DNA of 64,000 nt. It comes from Panorpa germanica. Its lineage: Eukaryota > Arthropoda > Insecta > Mecoptera > Panorpidae. A program made the translations under genes and the position numbers. The stretch spans positions 5,518,001 through 5,582,000 of the forward strand of contig OY783219.1 in NCBI GenBank assembly GCA_963678705.1, written 5' to 3'. Position 1 is the first letter of the stretch, and every line of letters begins with the position of its first letter. Positions 34,884-45,825 of the stretch are shown here, one piece after another. The notes under the pieces are model-generated. The model was given only the letters and a program-made list of their open reading frames with translations, had not been told where the DNA came from and did not search any database.

Positions 34884-37800
34884 TCAGTTACTTCTTGTTG
34901 CTTTGAAACGACCCATTTCTAGAGTTGATATAGTTCAAATTACGAGAGTTCAACGGCGACTTATACATATAACAAGTTGTGGGGTATAAACTTCCGATAT
35001 AAGTAAAAAGCACAGACTCACTTATTTTTTTATAATGTATATAGAAGCGATTAAGATAAAATTCATTATCGTATTATAGATTTATACCTCTCTTATAACC
35101 TTTTTTAAGTATAAGTCGCCACCGAACTCTCGTGATTTGTACTATATCAACATTTTCTCAATTTTCGTACATGCCTAATATATGTCACTTAACAATTAAA
35201 AACATGTACTTACGGGGAGGTCCGTAATAACAGTCTGCATTCCCATCTGTTGGGCTGGTGGTGGTGGTGGATTGTGTTGGTTTCTGAGTGGTAGAAGGGG
35301 TAGTAGGAGTAGTGGTGGTAGAGCTACCCGTTCCCGATCCCTCCCCTCTTCTAATGAATACTCCATGCTGCCCACTTAGTAAGTTAGTTCTTCTACTATG
35401 ATCAAGTGCTATTATGTCTTCATTTCGTGCTGCAGAACGAAGTCTCAATATCCTATGCGTCTTTCTCTCTGGAAGTAAAATAAAAGCAATAGACAAAGGT
35501 TAATCCATGAATTTATCGATGGATTTAAATTCTAAACATCTTACTAATTCGAATTAGGTTGATCTGTGGCAGTTCATCGTTCATGAGTTGCTTGACACAG
35601 TCAGCATTTAAATTGCAATATAACGTCCCTTTCTTTTCGCATACGCAAACAGCGCATTCGTTCTGTAACAGAAATTGATACATTAAGAGATATTAACAAT
35701 TAAAAAAGTCATTTTGTCTCTTTAATTATTAAAGGGATTCAACGTTGTACATATTCCAAATGCATGTGACATCACAACCACTAGTTGCTATCTCTTTTAT
35801 ACAGCAGAGCGTAAAAGAGATATATTCTTGACAAAACTCTGACAAGTTTACAAGCTACCAACCTTAGAACTTTGCTATATGTATTTATATATCAAAATAT
35901 CAAATATTATTTACAGCTATTTCAAGGAACAATCAAATTTCAATATTATGTCTGCCGTAACAGGGTTAAATAAAATAAAAACTAATTATTCTTTGATTTG
36001 ATTTGATTATTTGACTACCAACAGATACAAAACATTACCACAGACTTGTATGTACGGAAATTTCATAACGCGGGGTACACAGATGTACTTGTTAATTTTA
36101 TAATAATTGAAATTTCTGTTTTGTCAAATTTATAACGGTGCTTATCGCAAAAACTTATGCTGATTTTAAACCTGCGATTTAATTTTTGGTGGCACTTCCG
36201 GTTTTCGAGATATTAGCGTTTCAAAGGTTAAATAATGGAAATATTTTAAAATGGTTTTCAGATTTGGAATCAGCAGAAAAAAGTACGTTCAAAAACATAT
36301 TCAAGAGTTGGAATTAAAATATTTTAATTTTTAATTTTTTTTATAATTTAACTAGGGTGTTAACCTTTAAAATTTGATTAAAAATTGATTGTCTCCGATT
36401 ATAAATTTATAATAGTTCTTAACGTAAAAATGTATGCTGATTTTATTACTATTAAGTTATAAATTGTTTACGTAACAAGTAACTTTTGTTATGTAAGATA
36501 AACTTAAATATACATAAATGCGTTTAGTGGGTTATGTTTAAAATTTATCTTAAAAATGAAGTTATCTTACCGGTTCGAAAGGTACTCCTAATTTGCATTC
36601 TGGGGGCATTTTTACTGAAAAATAATGGAAACTATATTAGAAAAATATATAAGAAAAACATCTGTACTTCTAATTTTAATTCTTTTGGGAATTAATACTA
36701 TTTAAGAATAACTTTGATTATTATCATTAAAATAATTCTGCATTACTGTTTAGGAATCATCCATTAAGGGAAAAAGGTGCACAAAATATAAGAAGAAGAC
36801 GAGGGGTGTCATAAACTTCGTGTTGACACATCTACCACTCTGGGTCACTTAAAACTATGCCGATACTATTGATTTTGCGTGGTAAGTGAAATACTGACAC
36901 CTAACCTAAAAATTTAAAAAACAGGTAATTATTTATTTTACAAAGTAAATATTTGGAACATTCTAAACTTCTGCGCGCGGAAGATATACTTTAAGATAAG
37001 CTTTTGATATTGCAAGAGAAAAGAAAATCGACCTATATTTTTATAAAGAAATATAACTTTTCTTGTGGTCTGGGGAATGAACAGTAAAAGAGAAATGAGG
37101 CAAGAGGAAAAATTAGAACACGTTAAGTATACGTGTCTCGATAAAAATTAAAGTGAATTAAGGTTGGAGGAGTGATTGCAAGGAAAGAGGAAAGGAGGAG
37201 TATGCATGACGGAGGAAAGAATAAAGCGAAGAGAGAAGGAGGAGAAATTTTGTAAGCAGAGGAAGTCGTGCGGAACGATTGCAATAGAAGAGAAGAAAGC
37301 TTAGAGGAGTGATTGCAAGGAAAGAGGGAAGGAGGAGTATGCATGACGGAGGAAAGAATAAAGCGAAGAGAGAAGGAGGAGAAATGTTGTAAGCAGAGGA
37401 AATCGTGCGGAATGATTGCAATAGAAGAGAAGAAACTTAGAGGAGTGATTGCAAGGAAAGAGGAAAGGAGGAGTATGCATGACGGAGGAAAGAATAAAGC
37501 GAAGAGATAAGGAGGAGAAATTTTGTAAGCAGAGGAAATCGTGCGGAATGATTGCAATAGAAGAGAAGAAAGCTTAGAGGAGTGATTGCAAGGAAAGAGG
37601 GAAGGAGGAGTATGCATGACGGAGGAAAAAATAAAGTGAAGAGAGAAGGAGGAGAAATTTTGTAAGCAGAGGAAGTCGTGCGGAACGATTGCAATAGAAG
37701 AGAAGAAAGTAGATAGGTGGTGGAAGTAAGGAGGAGGTAGAGGAGGAAGATAAGATCAAAAGGCAGACGAACATTCTATACTTACATTCATAAAGAAACA

Positions 37801-40341
37801 AAATATATCAAAGAGAAAAACAAGATTTTTAAAGTTGAATTAAAAGTTTATTAACTTTTTAAATAATTACTACAAATTAGTATCGTCTATTATTGTTGTT
37901 TCCAGGAGCATAGAGTAGTCAAACGTCATTAAGGATATTGGGCAATAAAACGCCAATCAGAAGATCCACCTGGAAAATTTTGATCTCTCGTCCTAGTAAG
38001 ATAATAAAATGGATTTCCTTCTCCAGTATTAACTAAAATTATAATACATAAATGTAAAAATGAACAGCGATTTTTAATTATCTAAGTTTTACGCCGTGTT
38101 TCATATACTCGTGTTCGAATTCTAAGTCGAATCGAGGTCAAACATTCGTCTAAACTTTTGACAAATTCGTTTAAATGAAATAAAAGTGAGGTTATTACAG
38201 TTTCTTGTTTACTATAACATGAATACTTGGCAAAAATTGTGAATTATGGGTAATAAATGTTTAGATACGTTCACACTGAGAATTGTAGGTTTATGTTTTA
38301 ATGTCATAGTCGATATATCGGATAATTCTTTTGGTTTAGTTGTCTCTATTTAATAAGCTAGATTTTTATCTAGTTCTAAAACATGTTGGACTATTTTAAA
38401 GTAGAAAGATTAGATTAATAACAGATTTAAGATAAAATACTTACAGAAATATCTTTGTGGCCAGTGTGGCATTCTATTATACCCTGAAATATGAATGCAG
38501 GGATTATATTAAACTGGATTAAATCGGATTCTTCTTGATTTATTTATTGTATTGATAATATACTCCTAACCCTCGTTTAACACGAATCTTTCGTACACGG
38601 ATTCAAAATAACACGGTGTCCAAAGAATAAGAAATAATGCAAAAATTTTATAATGTCTTACAAAAATATTTGTTTTGTAAATGTAATAAAGTTATAAAGG
38701 TACCAGAGTTTATTAGGATTAAGTTATGTTCTTTTCGGAGTATTTGTTCAGGATTAGGTTTCATTTGTTGTCTGAAATTATTATTAATTTAAAGTATGGA
38801 GAGTTTTTCAACTATTGGTATATAAAGAAAATATTATGTTTTTTGTATATGTACTTACGAACTAAAGTGTGTATTTCATCTTTTAATAAAAATACAGATG
38901 AAATTTGTAAATATACTTTGTAGAATTTGTATATTATGGGTTTTCATTATTGGAACGATATATAGATCCTATTTAATCTTACACTGTCTTTCATATATAG
39001 CTCTGGAACACGTATTTTTTTTACACGATTTCTGTTTGCGCTTATTTTGTTGGAACCACGTTAAACGAGGATTGGGTGTATGTATATACCAACCGCCATA
39101 TATATTCTTCTCAAATATGTACTCAGGAACTGGAGTAGGGTCCCCTCTCCCATATGGTATCCCGCTACCTCCACCCCCTTCACAAAAATAAAAAACAATA
39201 CATTTTATCATTTTTATCTTTTGTAAGTAATTTGATAAATAAGATAAACATTAAAGAGATTCAACCAGGCACGTCGCAGTTTGTCGCAGATCCATTTCCA
39301 TCCAGTGCAGCCTCAAGTTGTGAAAGAGTCCGCATTATAAGATGAAGCTCCATATTTCTTGAGCAGGCGGATAATATTAAGTGCTAGATGTTTTTTTTTT
39401 AATCAGTTGAAGTGTTATATAGTAAATACAGTATTTATAGTTTGAACACTTGTGTTCTATTTCAGTTATATCCGGTGGTAAAGTTTTGTTTGTGTTTTCT
39501 TTACAATATATCGGTTTTATTTTTATAAATATGACTTTGAAATGTTCTTTAGGGCATAGGAAACAAGATATATACAAGACACCGAATTTTGTGACCTTCC
39601 ACCTTTGAAAAACAAGACTTGCGCAGGCGAGATATTTGAGAGAACTTATAAAATACCAAATACAAATATTCATACTAGTTTTTAGCTCATTCCGAGGTGA
39701 AATCCTTGTTCACCTAAGTTAATATTAACAGAATATTTTTAATATCTTTTGCATTTATTAAACAGCAATGTGACACACTTTGTGATTTACTTTTTGTGTT
39801 TAGATGGTAATATATTTTATATAAAATAATTAAGAATATATAAATTTACCTACCTGCAAACAAATTAAACTTATTTTTGGAAAGATCCTTACATTTGCAC
39901 AATAACTTTCAAAATTAATTATCTCTAAAAAAAAATTTTTTCATAACCCGAATTCAATACACGGACTATTTTAATATGCGTCCAGTTTTTGAGTGGGGTG
40001 TATTTGAGTTGTTTCGCATTACCATGAGTTACATATTTGTCAATACACCACTGTAGATAGTCATGCATTATATGTTTCACGCGTACACAGATAAAAGCAA
40101 CGCCTTACGTGATGTATTGATAAACATTAAAATAAAATTTAGTTTCCTCTCATGATAAATTACGTCAATGCCAAACAACTGGCAACCTTTTAGAACTAGA
40201 TTCAAGAATTAAAATAACTAAAGTATTTTACTATTTTCACACGGTATTTAAAATGTTGTTGTTCATACCTTCTGCTTCATCCTGAGACAGCGCCGTTGTG
40301 GTGAACAGTAGAACTAAGAATATTGTTGGCAACTTATTCAT
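34884..40341 (-). CDS. Second pacifastin-like secreted protein gene, Thr-rich isoform
   Basis: Exons: 40269-40341 (signal peptide MNKLPTIFLVLLFTTTALSQ), 36571-36614 (44 nt), 35545-35662, 35214-35468, and possibly 34884-34918. Phases fit throughout (1,0,1,1). The 44-nt exon plus the next exon form one six-cysteine domain: C-x9-C-A-V-C-V-C-x3-G-x3-C-x5-C, a diverged pacifastin pattern with the same split position as the gene at 12-22 kb. A basic segment and a Thr/Ser/Pro-rich stretch (TTTTPTTPSTTQKP) follow, likely an O-glycosylated linker. The last exon is weak: it adds QMGRFKATRSN before a stop, and its acceptor abuts MITE R8. Predicted length about 174 residues. Inhibitory function is uncertain because the usual Cys-Thr loop is altered to CNLNADC. 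Confidence 0.65.
34922..35151. mobile_element. MITE family R8 with long terminal inverted repeats
   Basis: Left end 'gagttgatatagttcaaatt' continues 'acgagagttcaacggcgact'; right end 'ataagtcgccaccgaactct' continues 'cgtgatttgtactatatcaa'. The arms are inverted repeats over about 40 bp with a few mismatches. A second copy is at 48295-48512 and a stray end near 8795-8830. Confidence 0.82.
35680..36040 (-). repeat. MITE family R3 fragment in intron of second pacifastin-like gene
   Basis: Has 'tctttaattattaaaggga', 'cgttgtacatattccaaatg', 'tattatgtctgccgtaacag' and 'ttatttgactaccaacag', all shared with 54308-54845. Confidence 0.65.
36160..36440 (-). repeat. Dispersed repeat family R2, inverted copy
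   Basis: Reverse orientation relative to 11535-11780. In this orientation the plus strand reads a recurring frame ending 'LNNGNILKWFSDLESA', also visible in the copies at 11497-11682 and 43916-44125. Confidence 0.75.
37165..37717. repeat. 137-bp purine-rich minisatellite, about four units
   Basis: The phrase 'agtgattgcaaggaaagagg' starts at 37171, 37308, 37444 and 37581, so the period is 136-137 bases. Units differ by a few bases. The long open frames seen on both strands here come from the repeat. Confidence 0.9.
37929..38483 (-). CDS. Alternative exons for a small cysteine-free secreted peptide
   Basis: Exon 38445-38483 (acceptor phase 1, donor GTAAGT) and terminal exon 37929-38032 (stop TAA at 37931-37929). 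Joined to the signal exon 40269-40341 they give a 71-residue protein: signal peptide, acidic DEAEG, then a basic and aromatic mature part (MPHWPQRYFF, 'NPFYYLTRTRDQNFPGG', 'DWRFIAQYP'). It has no cysteines and no family I recognise. All splice sites are GT-AG with consistent phase. The same donor also fits exon 36571-36614, so the locus seems to choose between two unrelated products. Confidence 0.6.
38571..39070. mobile_element. Tigger/pogo-like non-autonomous element R10
   Basis: Left end CCTCGTTTAACACGAATC and right end ACCACGTTAAACGAGG share an 11-bp perfect inverted terminus (CCTCGTTTAAC), and the subterminal 'tacacggatt'/'tacacgattt' motifs repeat. About 500 bp. The terminal style resembles pogo/Tigger elements. 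It lies in the intron of the second pacifastin-like gene. Confidence 0.7.
40269..40341 (-). CDS. Shared signal-peptide exon of second pacifastin-like gene
   Basis: ATG at 40341. Encodes a clear hydrophobic leader with cleavage expected near ALSQ, then DEAE, ending in phase 1 at donor GTATGA. It can join 38483 or 36614 in frame. Confidence 0.8.
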
Positions 40342-40374
40342 CTTAGTAATTTCGATATGAGGTTTGAACAAGCG

Positions 40375-40382
40375 CTTTTATA
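40375..40382 (-). promoter_or_regulatory. TATA box of second pacifastin-like gene
   Basis: Minus strand TATAAAAGCGC, 34 bases upstream of the ATG. The 11-base core is the same as at 22075-22082, supporting common ancestry of the two promoters. Confidence 0.7.
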
Positions 40383-40454
40383 GGATAAAATCATTTCTAA
40401 AGCTAATATTCCACGTTGCAATGTGATGGAATGAAATGACGATGAGTGAGGTAT

Positions 40455-40653
40455 CCCAGTAAACATTTTGGAATCACTTTTGTCATGAAAGAGTTCAGTT
40501 TCTCACAGTCGTCCATAAGAAATGTCTATTTTCCACGTAGCTACTACATCTGTTGGAATGCAAATGAAGATAAAGTTGATGCGAACTATAATTGAAGTGC
40601 AACAATGATAGAAACGTCACAAAACAGGACACTTCACCAAATTGTTTACTGGG
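40455..40653. mobile_element. MITE family R5
   Basis: Starts CCCAGTAAACATTTTGG and ends AAATTGTTTACTGGG, giving the perfect inverted terminus CCCAGTAAAC. About 200 bp. Other copies: 18045-18180, 43298-43385, 44370-44515, 55595-55812 and its duplicate 60761-60978. Confidence 0.82.
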
Positions 40654-40779
40654 TAGAAGAGAACGGAAAGGGGGAGAACTCAGTAGAAGATTTGTGGAGG
40701 TAGGAAAAGATAGTAAGTAACTACAAGAAGCCAAATATAATAAGAAATACGAGAGAGATAGATACCAGATAGTACTTAT

Positions 40780-41325
40780 GATGAAACGATACTTGGCCAT
40801 TTTTTCTCGCGAAATATAGATGGCGATACTATACAGCAGGTTAAATATTATAAAAAAAAACCATGTTTTTTATGTTTAAATCGTTTTATGTAAGTAACTA
40901 TAAACGCGAATCAAAATCTAAAGCTGCAATTAGTTAGATGAATAACGTATCTACATTTTAAGCTTTCTTCCACTGACTTTTAATGAGTTGGAACCGCAAA
41001 AATAAGTTTTGAAAATGAATATTGCTATATTTTCTATTTAAATTCCAATTTTTTTATGACTGGTAACATTTCTAAGGGTTTGTCATAAATTTTATAACCT
41101 TTATTTAAGACAAACCCTTACAAAAGTCAGTGAAAGAAAGGTTAAAATGTAGATACGTTGTTCAACTAACTAATTGCAGCTTTAGATTTTGAATCGCGTT
41201 TATAGTTACTTACGTAAAACGATTTAAACAAAGAAAACATGGTTTTTTGATAATATTTAACCTGCTGTATAGAATCGCCATCTATATTTCGCGATCAAAA
41301 ATGGCCAAGTATCGTTTCACCTTAA
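40780..41325. mobile_element. R4 element with about 205-bp inverted arms
   Basis: The left arm starts 'gatgaaacgatacttggcca' and the right arm ends 'tggccaagtatcgtttcacc'. The arms match over roughly 205 bp around a loop of about 130 bp. Solo R4 arms lie at 6215-6475 and 17128-17385, so this may be the fuller form of the family. Confidence 0.75.
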
Positions 41326-41329
41326 TCTA

Positions 41330-42117
41330 AGAGTATATTAATTAAATAAAGCGAAGAAAAAAAGAAGAACAAAGTAGACAGAAAAGGAGCGAAATAAGTA
41401 CTATTTAAAGATTTTAAAATATTTCCCGATTAGCTATCCACCTCAAATTTTGAGCACACTCTCCTTGTGGATAGTGATGTAATATTGTGCAATACTATTT
41501 AAGTAAAAAAAAACATTTGTTGTCTGGTAAAGTTCGCAAAGCTTTGACAGAAAATTCAAATTTAAAAAAAATAGACTTTTAACGTGAAATATAGCATTTA
41601 CCTGTTTTAATTAGTTTATAAAGTCATTAGTTAATTATTATTTATTTTCCAAATAAATTTCTTTATTACTAATTAGTACTAATTCACAGTTTGTTGATAC
41701 AAACTTTGTTAAATATATTTGTATAATGTCAAACAGCTTAGATTTGTTATAAATTATATAATGTTAATTATGAAAATAATTGTTAAACACTTATTTGTTT
41801 GTTTTTACCTAACTAGCTCAATTAAAAACGATCAACTTAGTGATAATTAATAAAATGTAAACAACAATTTAGTAAAGAAATTTTATAAACTTCTCCATGT
41901 TTATAATAAAAATTACCTTTCAAAACGATGATTAAATTGTCCGAATTTTGGTGATGTACTTTTGGGAAATAATAAGGAATAACCATATTTCGTATTTAAC
42001 GTTTATTATTAAACAAAAAATAATTAAAAATTAATTTTGAATACATAAAAACAATATTTAAAATATGTAAATAAATAAAACATTTTTTTAGTTTTATAAA
42101 AAAAATGAAGAGGGTTT
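41330..42117. other. Intergenic, 3' side of leucine-rich-repeat gene
   Basis: AT-rich and without recognisable features. It probably includes the 3' untranslated region of the minus-strand gene ending at 42118. Confidence 0.4.
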
Positions 42118-45100
42118 CTAATGGTTGTTGTTTTGAATCTTCAGAGCGGCAAGAGATTTTTGAATTGCGGCAATCTGCAAAAAGATAATAGAATAACAAT
42201 CTTTTATAAACATACTATATCTTAATTTCTATAAAAGTGTACTATATATTGATAAAGTGGGTTACTAGAACCTCAAATGTCCAATTATGTTTTAATAACT
42301 TCTTATATGTTAAGAGATATTAACACTTAAAAAAGTCATTTTGTCTCTTTAATTATTTAAGGGATTCAACGTTGTATACATTCCAAGTGCATGTGACATC
42401 ACAATCCTTGTGTAAGGTTACCAACCTTACAGATCATAAATCTCTACAATATGTATTTATATATCAAAATATCAGCTATTTCAAAGAACAATAAAATTTC
42501 AATATTATGTCTGCCGTAACAGGGTTAAATAAAATAAGAACTTATTATTCTATGATTTGACTTGATTATTTGACTACCAACAGCTACAGAACATTACCAC
42601 AGCACTGACCTACTCAACAAATAACTGACGTTAAAGTGCATTTCACGTCATACAAATATGGCCGACCATTTCTAGCGCTAAAACTACAATTCAAACTTTT
42701 AATTGCTATATCTCCGTCAACATTTAGATATTTAATAAAATAGACACGCCAATGCACATTTATTAACATCAATTTCAATCAACAATTGAAAAATCGACTT
42801 TTTAATAACTTGAATATAATGTAATATCCTGCTTTATACCTTAGATATATCCTGGCACAACGCTCTCTGCATGACCTTAGGCGTATTATCCTCATCTTCA
42901 GAAACATTCAAAGTGATATTACGCAAGGCATCCAATAATCCAATTATTTCTTTATTAAAATCAATCCTCTTCGGTTGTAACCTCTTAATAACTTTTTGGT
43001 TCAACATCTTATACGGTAAAGCCGCCAATTCCGTCAACTCTGACCTCGTCAGCATCTTACTATATTCCTGGGATGTCCCAAACGGATTCACTGTTTCTTT
43101 AAACGGGTTATTAGCAAAACTGTAATAACTTTTCGTCCGATACAATTGCTTGAACTTTTGCTGGGACTCTATGTTTCTGTAAAGATTGTCATATTAAGTT
43201 ACATCACTGCTACGTTAATGCATGTTACAAAATGTACACTATTAAAATGTTTTTTATTTTCGATCCTTATTTTATTAAGATCCGATCAAGAACCAACCCA
43301 GTAAACATTTTGGAGTCACTTTGCCATCATATTGAAGATGCGTATGATTTTTTTGTCATGAAAGAGTTCAGTTACTCATAGTCTAGGCTCGGATTTGAGG
43401 GAGGGTAGGCGGGGCTACTGCCCCAGGGCCTCCACAAGAAAGGGGCCTTCACAATAGAGATCAAAGCACTAAATTTTTGAAAGACTTGACGGAAAAAAAT
43501 TGTTCCTTTTATTCGGAATATAAAAAAGGCCCCAGAGTCTTCACACCTCAAAATCTGGCCCTACATACAACGGTTTTAAAGGTACTTTTCAAGGTAACCC
43601 TTGTAAAATTTTTCAAAAAAATTAAATAATAAAATATTTTATTTCCAACTTTTAAAAATGTTTTTAAAGGTACTTTTTCCCGCTGATTCCAAATCTGAAA
43701 ACCATTTTAAAATATTTCCATTATTTAACCCTTTAAATGCTAATATCTCGGAAATTGGAAGTGCCACCAAAATATTAATTGCAGATTTGAAATCAGCATA
43801 AATTTTTACGTTAAGAACTATTGTAAATTTTACAATCGAAGACTATCAATTTTTATCAAATTTTATAGGTTAACCCCTTGCAAATTTTATTAAAAAAATT
43901 CAAAATTAAAATATTTTATTTCCAACTTTTAAATATGTTTTTTAACGTACTTTTTCCCGCTGATTCCAAATCTGAAAACCATTTTAAAATATTTCCATTA
44001 TTTAACTTTTGACACGCTAATATCTCGAAAACCAGAAGTGCCACCAAAAAATAAATTGCATGTTTGAAATCAGCATACATTTTTACGATAGGAACCGTTA
44101 TAAATTTTACAAACAGAAATTTCAATTATTATAAAATTAACAAGTGTATAGCCTTCAAACTTAAAGGTATTTATACAGCCGTACATCGGTGTACCCCGCG
44201 TTATGAAATTTCCGTACATACAACCAGACCCGGATTTGAGAGAGGGCAGGCGGGGCTACTGCCCCGTGGCCTCCACAAGAAAGGGGTCACATTAGAGATC
44301 AAAGCACTAAATTTTTGAAAGACTTGACTGAAAAGAAATGTTCCTTTTTTTCAGAAAATAATCATCGTTCATATGAAATGTCTATTTTATCGGCTACAAA
44401 TGGCGGAACCATTCCATCTGTCGGAATCCAAATGAAGATAAAGTTGATGCGAACTATAATTGAAGTGCAATAGTGATAGAAACGTTACTTTACCAAATTG
44501 TTTACTTGGAAAGAAAGTGATTTACTTGAAAACCTCTTTGAAATATTAAATGAATGGTAATTTGGGGAGGAATGAATTTCTTACCTTCTTAAAGTCAAAA
44601 TCTTCTCACTCATGCTATTCCGATCAACTATTTTAGCATTTCTTAAGTCTTGTAACAATTTTTCTAAGATCTTTTCAATTCTTTTCGAATTAATACTTGA
44701 CAATTTCTTGCCAACATTCTTAGTCTCCTCCAATTTCAATTTGATTTGTCCGTTCACAACTTGCACTTCTCCCAAGTCCAAATTTCCTCGATTTTTTCTT
44801 CCCCTCTTTTTACATAATGGTTTTCTTCCAGCTTCTAGAAGAACTGACAGCATTCCCATAGCGTCGAAGGGATAGCTTTCTATAGGGTTGGAATATTTTT
44901 GGACTTTTATTGGAGGGGATATGTCAAAACTGATTTCACTTAATCTTTTCATGTAACCAGATGGGTTCTTTTCTATGTCAAACACTTTAGGCATCTTAAC
45001 TAACTCTTTGTACATTTTCTCAGCTATTGTTGGTTCGTTAAATCTTGGAGATTCCGGTTCTCTTTTGTTATTCTCATATTTTGACTGAACATCTTCCAAA

Positions 45101-45825
45101 AATTTTACCTAAGTCCAAAATTAAACATTAAGAAAAGTGCTCAGTGAATTAAATAAGAAATTGAACAACCTTATAACGTTTATATTTACACGATTACAAA
45201 GATTTCTTAAGATATTCTTAAAAGGTATACTTACATACTCAGGACAATGTTTCTTGAATTCCTCATGTAAGAATTCCTTTATTTTCTCAGTTCCTTCTGA
45301 CAAAATATCTTCTGAGGGATATTCCAAAGGATTTGGCATTACTTGCAACGTTTTTAAATTATGTACAGTTCCTAGTTCCGGTGGCAAATACCGGATACAA
45401 TTGCCTTGTACTAAAAACGTTTCTAACCGTAAATGAAATTTAACCGAATCGGGTATACAAGTAATACGGTTATTTCGAATATCCAACCATTTTAAATAAG
45501 GAAAACAGATAAAAATCTCATCAGGTAATACTGTTAAATTATTTCCTTCGAGATAGAGTAACTGAAATTTAAATAAAATTAATTATAATATTATCACCAG
45601 AGTAGTAATTAATACACAGCGCCTCTACCGGTAGAATATTTCACTTACCTCTAGCTGAGAATTTGCCAAATAAAAATCAGGGAACGAAAATAAACCATTT
45701 TGTGCGATATCTAAATATATTCCATTTCCTTTTGGTTGACGAATTTTTGAAGGTTTTATTGTAGCTAGTTGTAATTCATTTATATTGCTTTTAATTTTCT
45801 TATTTACTTTTCTCTTACTATTCAT
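42118..45825 (-). CDS. Leucine-rich-repeat protein, LRRC27-like (tentative)
   Basis: Five exons: 45649-45825, 45235-45561, 44585-45108, 42840-43176, 42118-42174. All are GT-AG with matching phases (0,0,2,0), giving 473 residues. Exon 2 carries about four leucine-rich repeats ('LLYLEGNNLTVLP', 'LKWLDIRNNRITCIP', 'LETFLVQGNCIRYLP', 'LKTLQVMPNPLEYP'). The remainder is charged, helix-rich and Lys/Glu-heavy, ending in a short helix (IAAIQKSLAALKIQNNNH). An N-terminal LRR block followed by a long charged tail fits LRRC27-type proteins, but I cannot confirm the family. No signal peptide or membrane segment, so likely cytoplasmic or nuclear. Head-to-head with Hakai, start codons about 615 bp apart. 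Intron 4 contains an R3 copy, and intron 3 holds R2, R5 and R11 repeats. Confidence 0.82.
42220..42800 (+). repeat. MITE family R3 copy in LRR-gene intron
   Basis: Contains almost the full R3 interior, from 'agtgtactatatattgataa' to 'aacatcaatttcaatcaaca', but without intact terminal repeats. Confidence 0.65.
43298..43385 (+). repeat. MITE R5 left-end fragment
   Basis: 'cccagtaaacattttggagt' through 'gaaagagttcagttactcat', the left portion of R5, cut off where R11 begins. Confidence 0.6.
43386..43571. mobile_element. Short terminal-inverted-repeat element R11
   Basis: Left end 'ggctcggatttgaggg' and right end 'cctcaaaatctggccc' are imperfect inverted repeats. Internal G/C-rich phrases 'ggcggggctactgccccag' and 'ggcctccacaagaaagggg' recur in the partial copy at 44224-44360. 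hAT-like in style, not proven. Confidence 0.6.
43640..44110 (+). repeat. Two tandem R2 copies in LRR-gene intron
   Basis: Two successive R2 units, each with 'tactttttcccgctgattcc' (near 43671 and 43949). Confidence 0.75.
44224..44360. repeat. R11 partial copy
   Basis: Matches the left two thirds of 43386-43571; the right terminus is missing. Confidence 0.55.
44370..44515 (+). repeat. MITE R5 right-end fragment
   Basis: Carries 'aatgaagataaagttgatgc', 'gaactataattgaagtgcaa' and ends 'aattgtttacttgg', the right end of R5. Confidence 0.6.

Noticed and set aside
37123-37801. Several long Ser/Leu-rich minus frames
   Set aside because: They translate the 137-bp minisatellite in different frames.
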